Position numbers and translations under genes: made by a program. Below are positions 11,341-22,109 of a stretch of 64,000 bases of DNA, one piece after another. Within the stretch, counting starts at the first letter, position 1; each line of letters starts with the position of its first letter. The stretch comes from Eumeta japonica (Eukaryota > Arthropoda > Insecta > Lepidoptera > Psychidae): positions 558,001-622,000 of the forward strand of contig BGZK01000185.1 of the NCBI GenBank assembly GCA_005406025.1. The letters run 5' to 3'. The notes under the pieces are model-generated. The model searched no databases. It was given only the letters and a program-made list of their open reading frames with translations, and was not told where the DNA came from.

Positions 11341-11830
11341 CTAGCCTAATTGAATGCAAACACAGGGAGGGCGGAGACATACTTAATATCCGGCATACGC
11401 GTGTTTGCCGAAACACTTAAGTGCGTACGTGTACCGGCGCTCTCGCGCTCGCCGAGCTCGCTATATTTATCGAGCTTATAAGCGTTCTCGTATGTTCGAT
11501 ATGTCGGGAGGGAGACGCACTTGACGCGAGTGCGCCTTTTTATTACTATAGGACAATATCTGAACACGTCTTTGTGGCTGTTATTTAGTGCCATAACTTT
11601 TTGTGATATTGTACCATAGTGTGGAGTGAACGAGTGTTTTGTTGATATTTGTCGATTTTGAATTTCGGACTTACATAATCTGTTTAATAAACTGAATATA
11701 CAAACGGTTTTGCATATCTTTCTTGATTTTACAAGCCTTTATTTAACTCTAGAGTGGGCGCGTTATTCCGTAAAACATGAGTAGGCGCGCGGGGAGCATT
11801 TTGCTGTCCGTAATAAAGTACCTTTTTTCA
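11341..11830. other. GC-richer block, possible TE terminal region
   Basis: Between 11360 and 11550 and again at 11750-11800 the composition is much richer in G+C than the flanks (CGGCGCTCTCGCGCTCGCC, GAGTAGGCGCGCGGGGAGC), with AATAAA signals at about 11686 and 11812. An 82-codon minus-strand open frame here has no recognisable domain. A solo LTR or the end of a DNA transposon is possible, but I could not find matching terminal repeats. Confidence 0.3.
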
Positions 11831-13254
11831 TAAATATTGCAGAATTTCTGTAATTTCTCATATAATTAGATTGAAATGAAATATAAACTTAAAGAAAATG
11901 AATTATTTATTTTATTTTTTTCTTTAAGGCATTAGAACTTCCAATTAACTTGGCAAAAATAACATTTTTTTTATAACTTAAATTGTTTCAATGTACATGA
12001 CTCACTTAAAATCTAAAAAAATAAGAAACCTTATATATTTTCGAGATCAACATCATAAGTCGGAGCAAAATCCCTTTCACACATATACCGGCAATGTTCA
12101 TTGCACAATAACTTTGAACATTAGTTGGACCCTTTTTTAATTCTATTTTTCTTCTAAGGATATAACATACATATCCCTTCTCCTCCTGAAGTTAATAGTT
12201 GGTCTTCAGATGCAACAAATAGCAATTTGGTTTCTAAAACGTATATTTAGTGTTAATATAGAAGACCTTCTTGTAATATGTGACTTGGTTAAGGCCAACG
12301 AGATCTCTTTCAAATAGTGTCGGCGCATCATCAAAAGATCAATATTGGATCTGTAAATGATCTAGCTGTTTATGCCAACAATAACCAGACTTACAAAAAG
12401 CACATAGGTGCGGAAATAAAACATAATAGGATTACAACATTAATATAAAGATAATAAGAAGGCGCGCGGTGGATAAATTGCCGCCGCGTGACACAACCTG
12501 CCAACAAATCCCTGGTCCTGCAGCTGCCCGCTCACGGATCCAGCGGAATTTCACAACACAGGTAAAGGAACTGTAGGGTGCAGCTACTAAAAAGCTTGAC
12601 CTTGCCACGTGCATAGTTTACAAAATATTTATATTTTTTTACCAGCGGCGGTAAAATGCTCAGCGTACGCACTCTAGGGTTAACTTACAATGTGCGTATG
12701 TGTGTAAGTTGTCCGTTTTAAAATTTGCAAACCGCTCTTCGACTACTAACTGATATACGATTGGATTCAATTTTGCATACTCATAAAAATTTCGTCACAA
12801 CAGAATGTGATGATACTATCGAACTAAACTTATAATGAAAACGGAAGGAGACTACACGAATTTTCGTGTTTAGGTCCATTTGATTTATCTTGACAAAAAC
12901 TATAAACTTGCTTAAAGTCTAGAGTTTTATTACGAACTCGGAAGGTGGTCATAGAAACTCTTAAGCTGCGCAAAATGTGGCATTTTTTGATTCGTTTATC
13001 GTGGGCATCAACAATCAGCAAGATAGCACGGTCCCATACGCGTCCTAGACAAAATTAATTGATATAAATCAAAAAAATTATGTCGATACGCAATATGAAA
13101 CTCAATTTCTCTCTGTCTGTCTGTTCGTTTACGTTCTTTACACGCGAAGATCCAATCTACATGTATTTTTTTTCAATCCATTACTGTATGATTGAAATAT
13201 GATATTTCATTTTTCTCTTATAGGAACCGATAATTTGTGCAATACGAACAGACG
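11831..13254. other. Non-coding stretch with a small GC patch
   Basis: No gene recognised. Bases 12465-12560 are GC-rich (CGCGCGGTGG, CCGCCGCGTGAC). Open frames at 12432-12614 and 12830-13021 on the minus strand lack any domain or splice context. Confidence 0.4.
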
Positions 13255-13345
13255 TTACAAATATATTCGTTGTAGGAGGCCAACAGGCTCCTGCACAGCG
13301 GACGGGGGTGATGACCACTGATTTAGTTATTACCGCCCAAGTCTT
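13255..13345 (+). repeat. Possible lepidopteran interspersed repeat fragment
   Basis: GTAGGAGGCCAACAGGCTCC followed by GATGACCACTG and TTATTACCGCCCA resembles the widespread lepidopteran repeat that reads 'GGAGGCAAACGGGC...GGTGATAAGTGGT...ACCGCCGCCCATGG'. The match is from memory of the family pattern and is loose, so the call is tentative. Confidence 0.35.
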
Positions 13346-13373
13346 AGATATGAGTATCCAATACGTATGACTA

Positions 13374-13443
13374 TGTTAGACTTTTAATGGAAAGTCTAAC
13401 ATTAAACTTTCCATTTCTATGTGTAAAAAAAAGATACACATAG
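13374..13443. repeat. Cluster of overlapping palindromes with a TTAA-flanked inverted insert
   Basis: TGTTAGACTT (13374-13383) is reverse-complemented at 13392-13401, and AATGGAAAGT (13386-13395) pairs with ACTTTCCATT (13406-13415). The 14-nt segment 13388-13401 is bounded by TTAA on both sides (13384-13387 and 13402-13405) and consists of the reverse complement of the two flanks. A third hairpin follows: CTATGTGTA (13417-13425) with TACACATAG (13435-13443). Confidence 0.85.
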
Positions 13444-13559
13444 TTTCTTTTTTATTTCATTACGTACTTGCTATTGCTATCGACTCAGCCCGCTTCGAGA
13501 AAATCTTTCTTTGTTTAGTCTGTCGGCAACAAAAGTTAAATTAAACGATAATGAAAAAA

Positions 13560-13725
13560 AATAATTGACCGAAACCCAGGGTGTAATGAAAGATATTTTT
13601 TTTATGCTTTGCTACCCAGGAACTAGACAGTGTCTAAGCTAAGTTTCATCAAAATCGGTTCAGTAATTTTTGATTTTATCGTCTTTATACACACGAACAG
13701 CCAAAAATCCAAAATAGTATTGCTG
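13560..13725 (+). repeat. Retroposed interspersed repeat, 3' portion
   Basis: Contains the sequence GTTTCATCAAAATCGGTTCA followed by GTAATTTTTGATTTTATCG and an ACACACGAACAGCC segment. The 'catcaaaatcggttcag' phrase is typical for several abundant lepidopteran non-LTR and SINE tails. No coding sequence remains. Confidence 0.5.
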
Positions 13726-14426
13726 CGAAACCTCGTTGTCATTGTTTTTATACACATAGATGTGTTCTAAAAAATTCATTTATATTCACATTCTTTAAAT
13801 AATACGAATCGATACTCGTATATTATTATAATTATTAAACGAGTTCAAGGCTTTTAATCTGGAATAAGATAAGTCGGTTATTTATAGTAATTCTGACAAA
13901 AAAACATAAGTAATTCACTCACGGCAAACGACGATGTTTCGCGGAGCACTAACCTGAAAAACGATCTCTTTCAGCGAGATACACGCCATCTGCATTGCTG
14001 ATCTGATATTAGAATTCGACCGTCCTCGATGTTGAAATTTTGTCTCGACAGAATCTCGGGAGAAAGTATGGGGTATATAAAAAAAAGTTAAAACGGCCGA
14101 CAAAGAAAATTGCCAGCAATCGACACAGGCAGATAACAAAGGCTGGAGTTTTGTGCAAAAAAAAAATCAAAGGCGGCGCCGCCCCGCGACGGTGAATTGA
14201 CTAATAAGAGTATATTTTATGAAGGAAATTGGACCCGCTAGGGTTCGCGGATTAATATTAATTCTTTTATTTTTAATAATTAGATTTAATTCTTTTATAT
14301 TATGATTTAATTTCTTTATTTTCTAATTCTTTCAGACTTGAAACATATTGAATCCTTTGATACGTCGAGTACTAATAACTTATAAGTATACATTTGACGT
14401 GAAACGATACACATAATATAATGTTT
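13726..14426. other. Non-coding stretch
   Basis: From 13915 to 14190 the composition is more balanced and a minus-strand open frame of 74 codons contains an internal GT donor-like CAG/GTTAGT, but no credible acceptor, so no exon is called. A 12-nt palindrome GGCGGCGCCGCC lies near 14173. Bases 14250-14340 repeat a TAATTCTTTTAT-like phrase. Confidence 0.35.
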
Positions 14427-14520
14427 CAAATTCAAATTCAAAATATCATTATTTCATAGGTTACAAAATAACACTTGAAATACGTCATAAGTTTTGCGAA
14501 CTTACGTTTTACCGCTCGAA
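14427..14520 (-). mobile_element. Jockey/CR1-like retrotransposon, 3' tip (copy 3)
   Basis: Only the last ~95 nt of the element at 7133-7950 are present: plus-strand TTCAAATTCAAATTCAAAAT, then ATTTCATAGGTTACAAAATA and ACACTTGAAATACGTCATAA. The TTTGAA tail (minus strand) is the clearest of the three copies, with three repeats. Similarity stops at about 14520, consistent with extreme 5' truncation on insertion. Confidence 0.8.
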
Positions 14521-15029
14521 AATCGATGACCGAAATGTTCTCAACAGCTCTATACATATCATTTAAAACACCGGCATTTCACACAATTTCTTAGTCATGT
14601 GAATAATTCTAATGATTAGTTTGTCTTCAGATAACTTCACAGAAGAAGAAACTGACATTATGTTATTCGTTTCTATTCGTTATTTACATAAAATAGTATA
14701 CCTTGTCTCATGTACTTAGGTAGATACATATTTATTGTAATCTGAATACTTAGTAATTTTGGTCACAAAAGACATAAACATTGACATGAAATGTAAAAGC
14801 ACTGAAATTAGATGCAGCACAATTTTTAGTCGCAACGGCAGGTAGTTAACTTAGACATCATAATTTACGCGACATAGGAACATGATACTACAAAAATTAA
14901 GACTTATTTTTTATTCATATTACAATGTTTTTTATCGTATTAAGAATGCGATGTTAGTTTTATACGTTAATATTAGGTAAGAAATATCTAATGATGTTCA
15001 AATATAAATCAATGAAATATAATCTCATA
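14521..15029. other. AT-rich non-coding stretch
   Basis: No gene or repeat recognised. Confidence 0.4.
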
Positions 15030-15915
15030 CTCTAAATAAACACAGAAAGGCCTATTTCCCAGAAGGGTAGGCAAACTATAGATTTCCGCATGGCACGATC
15101 TTTGTATATCTCTCTTGCTTCACTAACATCCATCAATATTTTCATGCATGCTCATCAGTTTTGGGTGATCAAATTTGGGCCTTTTTTAATTTGTTATAAA
15201 TTTGTTTTGTATAAAACTTTCTAGAACGACCCTTAACAACCTTTCCATCATACTCATTCGCTCTGTAAATTCCTTTTGTCAGTCTACATAGTTTCAATAC
15301 ATCCTTTTCAGATGTCCACACCACTGCGTCATACTTTTTTCTACTGTAGTCACTACATTTTCTATTATTTCGGACCACACCTCTCTCCGACATCACTATT
15401 CCTACCTTTATCTTTCCGAGATACTCCACACATATTACACAGATATCGCATCTCCAACGCACTGATGCACCATTCATTTTTCTTCTGCCATACCCAACTG
15501 TAATCACCATATATAAGCTTATCAAGGACATGAAGCGGATCAGGATCCTACTATGAATAAAAAAAATCACTTGTCATGAGACACTTACTATTCATAAATG
15601 ACAGCAAGGCCTCAGCCACTTTATTTCCCGCATACATCCTCCTTTCGATATCTCTATCATGTTTACCATCATTTGTAAACAGTCTACCCAAGTATACAAA
15701 TTCTTTCTCTTATTCGACTCTCTCGTTATATGTATATATATCGCATTTAGTAGTGTCTTCACTTTCATTAACTTTGATTCCTCCTATTTTAACAGAATCA
15801 TTGATTTTTATTACCATCAACTGCAAGTCACATGTAGACGACGCAAGGATTATTTGATTGTCGGTGTACTGAGGCATTTAACAGATAGCTCATCGATCTA
15901 TATAATGAAATAACA
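15030..15915 (-). pseudogene. RTE-type non-LTR retrotransposon, C-terminal half of polyprotein and 3' end
   Basis: Read on the minus strand, the copy starts inside the reverse transcriptase just after the LLYADD region: it gives NQIILASSTCDLQLMV-like sequence, then EKEFVYLGRLFTNDGKHDRD near 15700 and AGNKVAEALLSFMNSK near 15620. The thumb/C-terminal part follows (LTKGIYRANEYDGKVVKGRS, RKFYTKQI near 15230) and the 3' UTR ends around 15030. The order and spacing match the plus-strand copy at 20240-21160. Several stops and frameshifts break it, and the catalytic YADD is degraded, so it cannot encode an active enzyme. The endonuclease domain is missing through 5' truncation. Confidence 0.85.
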
Positions 15916-16129
15916 TAAACAGTGATTGAAACATAAAACACTGACAAAAGTAATTCCAAAAAAGAGACAAGATCAGAAAATTCAGGCAATTAAATAAATA
16001 AAAACGAATTCATTCGTAAATTGTAGTCGCTCCTACAAAAAATTCAGACAGGATATACAAAATTAAAACAACTTATCGGTTTTAGCATTGTTTCGGCTGT
16101 TGACCCACCAACGTGGGTACTTATCTCAC

Positions 16130-16880
16130 CTAACTTTTACTGTACGACAGATTCTTTAATAACGTTTATACAATAGGAAGAAAGTTTTCAAAATCAAGTA
16201 GGTTAATAAACTTCGGGTTTTTTAAAATTTTTGCAGCGACTACGAAACTCCTTCAATACTATGTCTACAATCCCGCAAAACACGCGCTTGTAATTCAGGT
16301 GAACATTAACAGTACCACATTTTCTTTTAGGTCGGTCGCAATTGGATTTCAATACAATTATGGTTAATATCAGATTTAATTTTATACATTTCCATGAAAG
16401 TAATAAACCCATTAAATTTTCGGACACAAAATACAATGCCACTAGTTCTTTTCTATAATATTTCATAAGAAATGTTTGTCTCAAAAATATTACTGAAAAC
16501 GTATTAAGAAAAAAAATTAAACTCAAATTTTCTTCCCTTTGGAATCAATGTAATCATTCTCTCAATAGATAACATGAGAAAACGTCAGATTTTAATTTGT
16601 TTAAAAACATTTTGACAGCATATGTATGTTTTTATTTGTTTTAATAGTAAATTTACTAAATGATTACTTAAAACCTTCGCCAATTACTTGCCCTAAGAAA
16701 AACAGCTATAAGTCTTTGTGATTACAATACAACGCAACGAAACGGACAAAGCTCTGCCCCCAAACTCGAAATAGGCGTATAAATTTTCATGTACACAGAC
16801 ACACTTTTGCTAACGCTGTACAATGACGACATGAGGGCTTTGACGAATATTGACGATGATATAAAATATAATCTAGTGTT
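16130..16880 (+). repeat. Interspersed repeat shared with 53545-54440 (copy 1)
   Basis: Two copies of an unassigned repeat share, in order, CAATAGGAAGAAA, TTTTAAATTTTT-like, GCAAAACACGCG(C/T)TTGT and further on a TTACAATA(C/A)AA...AACGGA, AAGCTCTGC and ACAGACACACTTTTGCT series. Both run in the same orientation. A 107-codon minus-strand open frame inside this copy (16203-16526) is not conserved in the second copy, so it is not a gene. This copy lacks the SINE found in the second. Confidence 0.7.
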
Positions 16881-17204
16881 TTAATCGACTTTAGGTTAAA
16901 ATAAATAATAAGTATTGAAAGACGACTTAAAATTTATGAAATTGTTGTGAATATAGAAGCAAACAATTCTAAATCCAAGTCAATTTAATAGTCCCATAAT
17001 CGTGAATTATGTTTTTATTTTATTATAAAAGACATAGATGTTATGAAAAAGTATTTTACACACTGTTTACTGTAATATATATACCATGTTTATGTACCAA
17101 TGTTTACTATATGTGATGTAAAGTATATTAAAAATAATCTTTAAAAAATAATTTATATTATATCGTATTCATTATTTCCATCACTAATGTGCTCAATTTA
17201 TTAA
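16881..17204. other. AT-rich non-coding stretch
   Basis: No feature recognised. Confidence 0.4.
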
Positions 17205-17420
17205 TTGACTAGCTGTGTCCGACACTTCATACGCGTGCAGCCTATTCTTTTATAAACACCTTTTATTAGCTAAAAAAAAAGTTCGATAAAATATAACACA
17301 TATCTATGTTTAAATTATCTGTGAAAACCCCCAAAACAATAATCCAGTAATACAGGAATCTCCAAATGGTGATTAATGTCTTTAAACACACAGACAGACA
17401 TATAGCTTTCAAAATTTGCA
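17205..17420 (+). repeat. Interspersed repeat starting ACTAGCTGTGTCCG
   Basis: GACTAGCTGTGTCCGACACT followed by TCATACGCGTGCAGCC is a clear variant of the lepidopteran 'ACTAGCTGTGCCCGCGACTTCGTCCGCGTGG' element end. It is followed by an AT-rich body and an ACACACAGACAGACA segment at 17385-17400. No frame is preserved. Confidence 0.65.
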
Positions 17421-18035
17421 ATCAGTTATTGGAAAATATTTCAAAATATCAAACACGACGATGTTGTAATTTTATTATAGGCATGGACTTATTTTCCACA
17501 ACATTCCGACTCCGCTGCCTGTTCTGTTAAAGATACTTTCAACTCAATTCATTTTCGTAATTCTAATGGAAAATTTTTCCTAATAGATAAGCTTTAACTG
17601 TCGGGAGGCACCAAGTAATCTGAGGTCCTAATTCGATAACTTCAGTAACAAAGGATACCAGTTTTCATCGCAATCTGTATGTTTCAAGCTTTTACAATAA
17701 GCTTTTATTTACGAATTCGTCTTCCGTTGAAACTTGTTTTCTCTAGCTGTTTATGTTAATTCCTATATTTTTTTATGTTGTTCAATTATACGTTAGAAAA
17801 TAAAAGATTTACAGGTTAATGACACACGGAATGTTTTTGCACTGTATTAACTGAGGCACTGAATTTAAATACTTGTAAAAGTTGTCAAAGTACCCCGACA
17901 GGAGATTGAAAAGCTTTTAAAGCTTTTTATTATAAACTTCAAGTATAATTATGTATTAACATGAAAATAATTTTAGTTTCCTCCTATCGTGTAACGATTT
18001 GTTACGAAATGAAATTTGCGTTATTTTTGTTTTGT
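17421..18035. other. AT-rich non-coding stretch
   Basis: No gene recognised. A near-palindrome AAAAGCTTTTAAAGCTTTTT lies around 17910. Confidence 0.35.
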
Positions 18036-18039
18036 TAAC

Positions 18040-18115
18040 GTGACTCCTTTCTAACGTTCCGTAGGAACAAGATACTAGTTTTGTCATACCGTCTGTCTGT
18101 TTATCCGCCTGTTTA
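18040..18115 (-). repeat. GGAACCCTAAAA-type interspersed repeat end (diverged)
   Basis: Plus-strand ACGTTCCGTAGGAACAAG followed by CCGTCTGTCTGTTTATCC looks like the start, read from the 3' side, of the abundant lepidopteran repeat whose end is GGGTACGGAACCCTAAAA preceded by a run of CAGACGGACAGAC. Related ends occur at 21540, 23590, 27640, 39480, 45290 and 63600. Confidence 0.45.
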
Positions 18116-18435
18116 TTCCGCGGTTTAGTTGGGAGACTTTTCGTATTAGAGAGTTGAGAGTTGGCACGGGCGTGCATATCAATCACGACGACAGAGTGAT
18201 AGAATAAAATCTTAAAAGTTTTTTACAGTACCTTCCCACACGTTTATATTGTGAGTCTCGTAACATGGGATGTTGTTGGATAAATCATCTAAAAACACTG
18301 CGGGTATGTGAAAGTCGTTTTTAGAATTAGGTATCCTTTTACGAAATAATAAGCTTTAAATGGCTAATTTTTGTTACAGTCGTGTTCCCCCTGCAAGCTA
18401 AATGGTTGTATTTTGACACTTACAAAATTAATTTT

Positions 18436-18496
18436 AGTAGGACATTTATATGTCCTACTTTTCCTTTTGACTTCATTATTGAAGTCAAAAGGAAAA
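18436..18496. repeat. Double hairpin with identical TTAT loops (locus 1)
   Basis: Hairpin 1 has arms AGTAGGACAT (18436-18445) and ATGTCCTACT (18450-18459) with loop TTAT. Hairpin 2 has 17-bp arms (18459-18475 and 18480-18496) with loop TTAT again. Both are perfect and share one base at the junction. Equivalently, the 26-nt segment 18450-18475 is flanked by TTAT direct repeats and is built of inverted copies of its flanks. Confidence 0.95.
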
Positions 18497-18994
18497 CTGT
18501 CAAAGCTAAGTAGGCTTTTTAAGTTAACTAATATCAGTCGACCTATTTATAAAATGTAATTGAAGAAGTAAAAAAGAAAATTTCTTACAAATCCCACTGA
18601 AAATTACTTAGATGAGGTTTTCGGTTGTGTAAAACAGGTAATCAACATAAGTTTATGAACCATGTAAAATTATGGAAATATAAAACTATAACATCCTTAA
18701 CACCCGTCATATGTGGGCCTGTTTTCTAGTCGTTATTAGCCCTTAAATCGTGAAGTCAATTAATAAATTCATAGTATAGAACAAAAAGCCTCCTCCTAAT
18801 TCGCATCTTGTGACGGACATCTTTGAAATCCAGCACTGCGCAAAGCCCGGTACGCCCTTGACTGGTTATTAAAATGTAAGCGAACTTTTTAAGTTATTTA
18901 ATGCGGGGGGCCTGTTTAGGCCCTTTTATTTATTTTATTCATATATAAATATAATTATAATTTTTTTATTCACAAAAATGTTGTAAAGTGATAT
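18497..18994. other. AT-rich non-coding stretch
   Basis: No gene recognised. A short GC hairpin GGGCCTGTTTAGGCCC lies at about 18907-18922 (6-bp arms, GTTT loop). Confidence 0.4.
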
Positions 18995-19076
18995 ATTTGT
19001 TTGTTTTCAAATTGAATCGTTTTCATAATTTTCGTGTGAAAATTAACAAAATGGCACATTTTGAAAACAAACAAAT
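18995..19076. repeat. 17-bp inverted repeat with 48-nt spacer
   Basis: ATTTGTTTGTTTTCAAA (18995-19011) is exactly reverse-complemented at 19060-19076. Within the spacer a small hairpin AATTTTC-GTGT-GAAAATT is present. No coding sequence. Confidence 0.8.
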
Positions 19077-19489
19077 TCATTATGAAAGAAGTTATCTTTT
19101 CATAATAAATCAAAAACTTACGGATCACTGCCAGCAGTTAGGGCAAAATAAGATGTAATCCCTAAGTACTACACTGTAGTAATATTTGTATATTTAGTAA
19201 TATTGTAGAACCTTGTTGGTTTAACAAAGAAATAAAATTAATTCTCAAAAAAAAATTATCAGAAAGCTAAACACTATAGTAGACCATATTATAAACCATT
19301 TAATTATTTACAACACAACATTGAAACAAAAATTATTGATAATTTTAAACAAAACGACATAATATTAATAATTTCACTCACCGAAAATGTCGTAGTGGAC
19401 ATTTTTAATATTTGTTTCGTATTATTACAGTGCTTTACGAAACCCAGATCAGTAGATATAATGTCTACATAAAGCTTTTACGCACTTAA

Positions 19490-19720
19490 TCTTCAAAGAC
19501 CCGTGTCACGGGCTGCGCTCAAGTTTATCGACTACACAGTAAAGCCCAAGTATTGGCTCCAGGAAAATTAAGTTTCGAAAATAAAACAATTATTCCGGTG
19601 ACGTCTCCAACGCGACGAGATCTTCCGCGGGCCTTCATTAATAATATAATAAGTCAAGGGGAGCGAAAGTTGCGCGTCGAGAGCGGGAGAAGAGAAAAAA
19701 AAGCCTTCGTGTTTACGACT
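19490..19720. promoter_or_regulatory. GC-richer block, candidate conserved non-coding element
   Basis: A stretch of balanced composition (CACGGGCTGCGCTCAAG, CCGGTGACGTCTCC, TCTTCCGCGGGCC, GGGGAGCGAAAG) without repeats or frame continuity, set in AT-rich DNA. This pattern is what conserved regulatory DNA looks like in lepidopteran developmental loci, but conservation cannot be tested here. Confidence 0.25.
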
Positions 19721-20145
19721 GAATAAATCGTCATTATCACCTTGTACCGTTGTGTTTATCTGAATTGCCTTTTAGTGCTATCGTTCAGCAGATAAAAGTT
19801 TTCATGAATAAAGTTACCGAATTCGAATAAAATGCAACATTAAATTAGTGTTTTTTTTTTGTTTGTTTGTGTTTATATACTCGAAACATTGAACACAACA
19901 ACCGAAATTCGTTGGTACGAATTTGGCTGGAAAAATTGTCTGCATACATATTCACAAACTGTGAATTGTTCGGAGCACCTTAATGGAACACACACTACTT
20001 TTGGTGCTAATGAATAAAACGGGGCTCACTGAACATCGAGCGGTGGTGGGTGAGAGGTTGAGAGCATTGTATTAGAATCAGAATATACTTGTCTTAAATC
20101 CTGATTCAGGAGAAAATCGAGCAAATGGGTTTCTAACTTAAGTAA

Positions 20146-20148
<3 letters not shown>
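19721..20148. other. Non-coding stretch
   Basis: No gene or repeat recognised apart from a T-rich run followed by GTTTGTTTGTG at about 19850-19875. Confidence 0.35.

Positions 20149-20180
<32 letters not shown>
20149..20180. repeat. (TA)16 microsatellite
   Basis: Thirty-two uninterrupted bases of TA repeat directly upstream of the RTE copy that becomes recognisable at about 20240. Confidence 0.95.
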
Positions 20181-20183
<3 letters not shown>

Positions 20184-20239
20184 GCAGATTGATATAGGCA
20201 CTGCAGTCCTTATATAGGAGCTCCAGTGCTAGTGTCAGA

Positions 20240-21160
20240 ATAAATGGGGCATACACTGACAGCTTCACCGTGGCTATTTGACCCATTCATGGATAGCTGT
20301 GTGTATGATTTGAAAGAGTATGAGTGTGGACTAAGGATGGATGACCTGCCTGTCAAATGCCTCCTGTACGCCGACGACCATGTAATCCTTGTGCCGTCGG
20401 CGTACGGGCTGCACGAGATGGTAAATAAAATGAATGATTCTGTTAAGGAAAGGGGTATGAAAGTTGATGTCAGTAAGACTAAGATGATGGTGTTTGAAAG
20501 GGATGAAATTACGACTGAATGCGATATACTTATAGAAAGTGAGAAAGTCGAACAAGAGAAAGAGTTTGTATACTTGGGTAGTCTGTTTACAAATGATGAT
20601 AAACATGACAGAGATATCGAAAGGGAGTGAATACGGAAAATAAAGTGTATAGGGCCTTTTTCGATATTATGAATAGTAAAAGTATCTCACCACAAGCGCG
20701 CTTGGCTATCCATAATGGGGTCTAATCTTTACGCTTGCATATGGTAGTGAAAGCTGTGTATGGCAGAAGAAAAATAAAAGTAGGATCAATACAGTGGAGA
20801 TACGATTGCTGCATAGTATGGGTGGGGTGTCTCGGAAAGATATATGTAGAAACAGTGATATTAGAAAGCGGTGTGATTTAAGGAAGATGTAGTGACTAGA
20901 GTGGAAAGAGGTATGTTGCGGTGGTTTGAATGAAAGTAGACTAACAAAATTTTATAGTGCGAATGTGTGTAATTGGAAGGTCGGCAAGGGTCGCTCTAGA
21001 AAATCCTATACAAACCATATTGTTGGCATATTAAAATGGGGGCAAATTTTAAGCACCCGAAAGCGACAAGCTTGCATGAAGAGATTGATGGATGTTAGTG
21101 AGGCATGAGAGATGTGTAAAGGCTCTATATTCTGAAAAATAAGCGTGAATTTATATTAAA
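20240..21160 (+). pseudogene. RTE-type non-LTR retrotransposon, RT C-terminal half and 3' end
   Basis: The frame 20244-20630 reads ASPWLFDPFMDSCVYDLKE, then VKCLLYADDHVILVPSAYG, containing the catalytic YADD of the RT palm (about residues 42-45), then KTKMMVFERDEITTECDIL and EKEFVYLGSLFTNDDKHDRD before a stop. The thumb and C-terminal part continue with frameshifts (MNSKSISPQARLAIHNG, VWQKKNKSRINTVE, SMGGVSRKDICRNSD) and recover in 20926-21108 (MNESRLTKFYSANV, KVGKGRSRKSYTNHI, RKRQACMKRLMDVSEA). The 3' UTR ends near 21160. It is the same family as 15030-15915, but in opposite orientation and better preserved. Endonuclease and RT fingers are absent. At least one stop and several frameshifts make it inactive. 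Confidence 0.9.
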
Positions 21161-21539
21161 ATTATTATACATGTAATACGTTCTTATTAAATAAATATAC
21201 TTTTTTAAGTTTTTTCATATTTTTGACATCCGGTTTAAAAAATATAAAGGGGAACACAATTGATGCTACTTTCGGAGAGATTGTTTCCGAAAATCAGAAG
21301 TTAGAAGTTAATCAAAAAAATTGTTTAAAAAGCTTAGAGTTTTTTAATAGTACTGTTGAAATGTGTACTACGCGTTGATGTATTCTTAAAAAAAATTGTT
21401 AAGTGTATGGAGTGCCTCCTTAGAAATTCTTAATTTTGTTATTTAGCTACTAAAATTAGTAGCGACTTATACAAGATTCCTATGCTGTAAATTTCATCAA
21501 TATATATCTTGCAGTTTTCGAGTAAAATGCCTGTGACTT
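21161..21539. other. AT-rich non-coding stretch
   Basis: No gene recognised; probably the body of the interspersed repeat whose end is at 21540-21615. Confidence 0.35.
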
Positions 21540-21615
21540 ACGGACAGACAGACGGACAATACGAAACTGTACTGGTTTCGTTTTTACCATTTTGGCTCTA
21601 AACCCTAAAAAAGGC
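21540..21615 (+). repeat. GGAACCCTAAAA-type interspersed repeat end
   Basis: ACTTACGGACAGACAGACGG, then TTTCGTTTTTACCATTTTGG and CTCTAAACCCTAAAA reproduce the typical end of this lepidopteran repeat: a CAGACGGACAG run, a 'CCCGTTTTTACCCTTTGGG' analogue and the ACCCTAAAA end. Confidence 0.6.
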
Positions 21616-22109
21616 TATATTGATAATTTCTTTCATAAGTAATGTTTTTATGTTTTTTAGGACTGATTGTCGGGGACCATTTTTTGAACTATTTCGATAT
21701 TTTTTTTCATTTCTCTTATAATAAATCATTTTATGAAGTAGACAGATTCAATTCTCATTGAATTATCTGTAAAATTATATGCGAAATTTCCAAGTTTTGT
21801 TTATTAACGTGGGTATAGTGTTAGAAGAAGTTGCGGATAGATGAAAAAAAGTTTCGATCGTAGAGCACTCTCGAGTGCATTTACATTATGAGTCGTCCAA
21901 AAGTCGACTATCTATATTTACCTCCTTATCAAGAATCTTTAGAAATATCTTCATTTTCTTAAAATTACATATTAGGTACAGTAACATCGATGTGTTTACT
22001 TTAGAAGTCTCAAGCAACATCATTTCCTTGAAATGATATATCACCCGGAGTGTTCTTTTCCCGATGCGTATTTATTTATGTGAAATAATATTTCCATGCA
22101 AACGAATAA
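21616..22109. other. AT-rich non-coding stretch
   Basis: No feature recognised. Confidence 0.4.

Noticed and set aside
13915..14139. Minus-strand exon ending in CAG/GTTAGT
   Set aside because: No convincing acceptor upstream and no domain; donor-like sites of this quality are frequent.
18907..18922. Rho-independent terminator-like hairpin followed by T-rich sequence
   Set aside because: Only six base pairs, and such terminators are not relevant in insect nuclear DNA.
20331..20606. 91-codon minus-strand open frame
   Set aside because: Shadow of the RTE reverse transcriptase frame on the plus strand.
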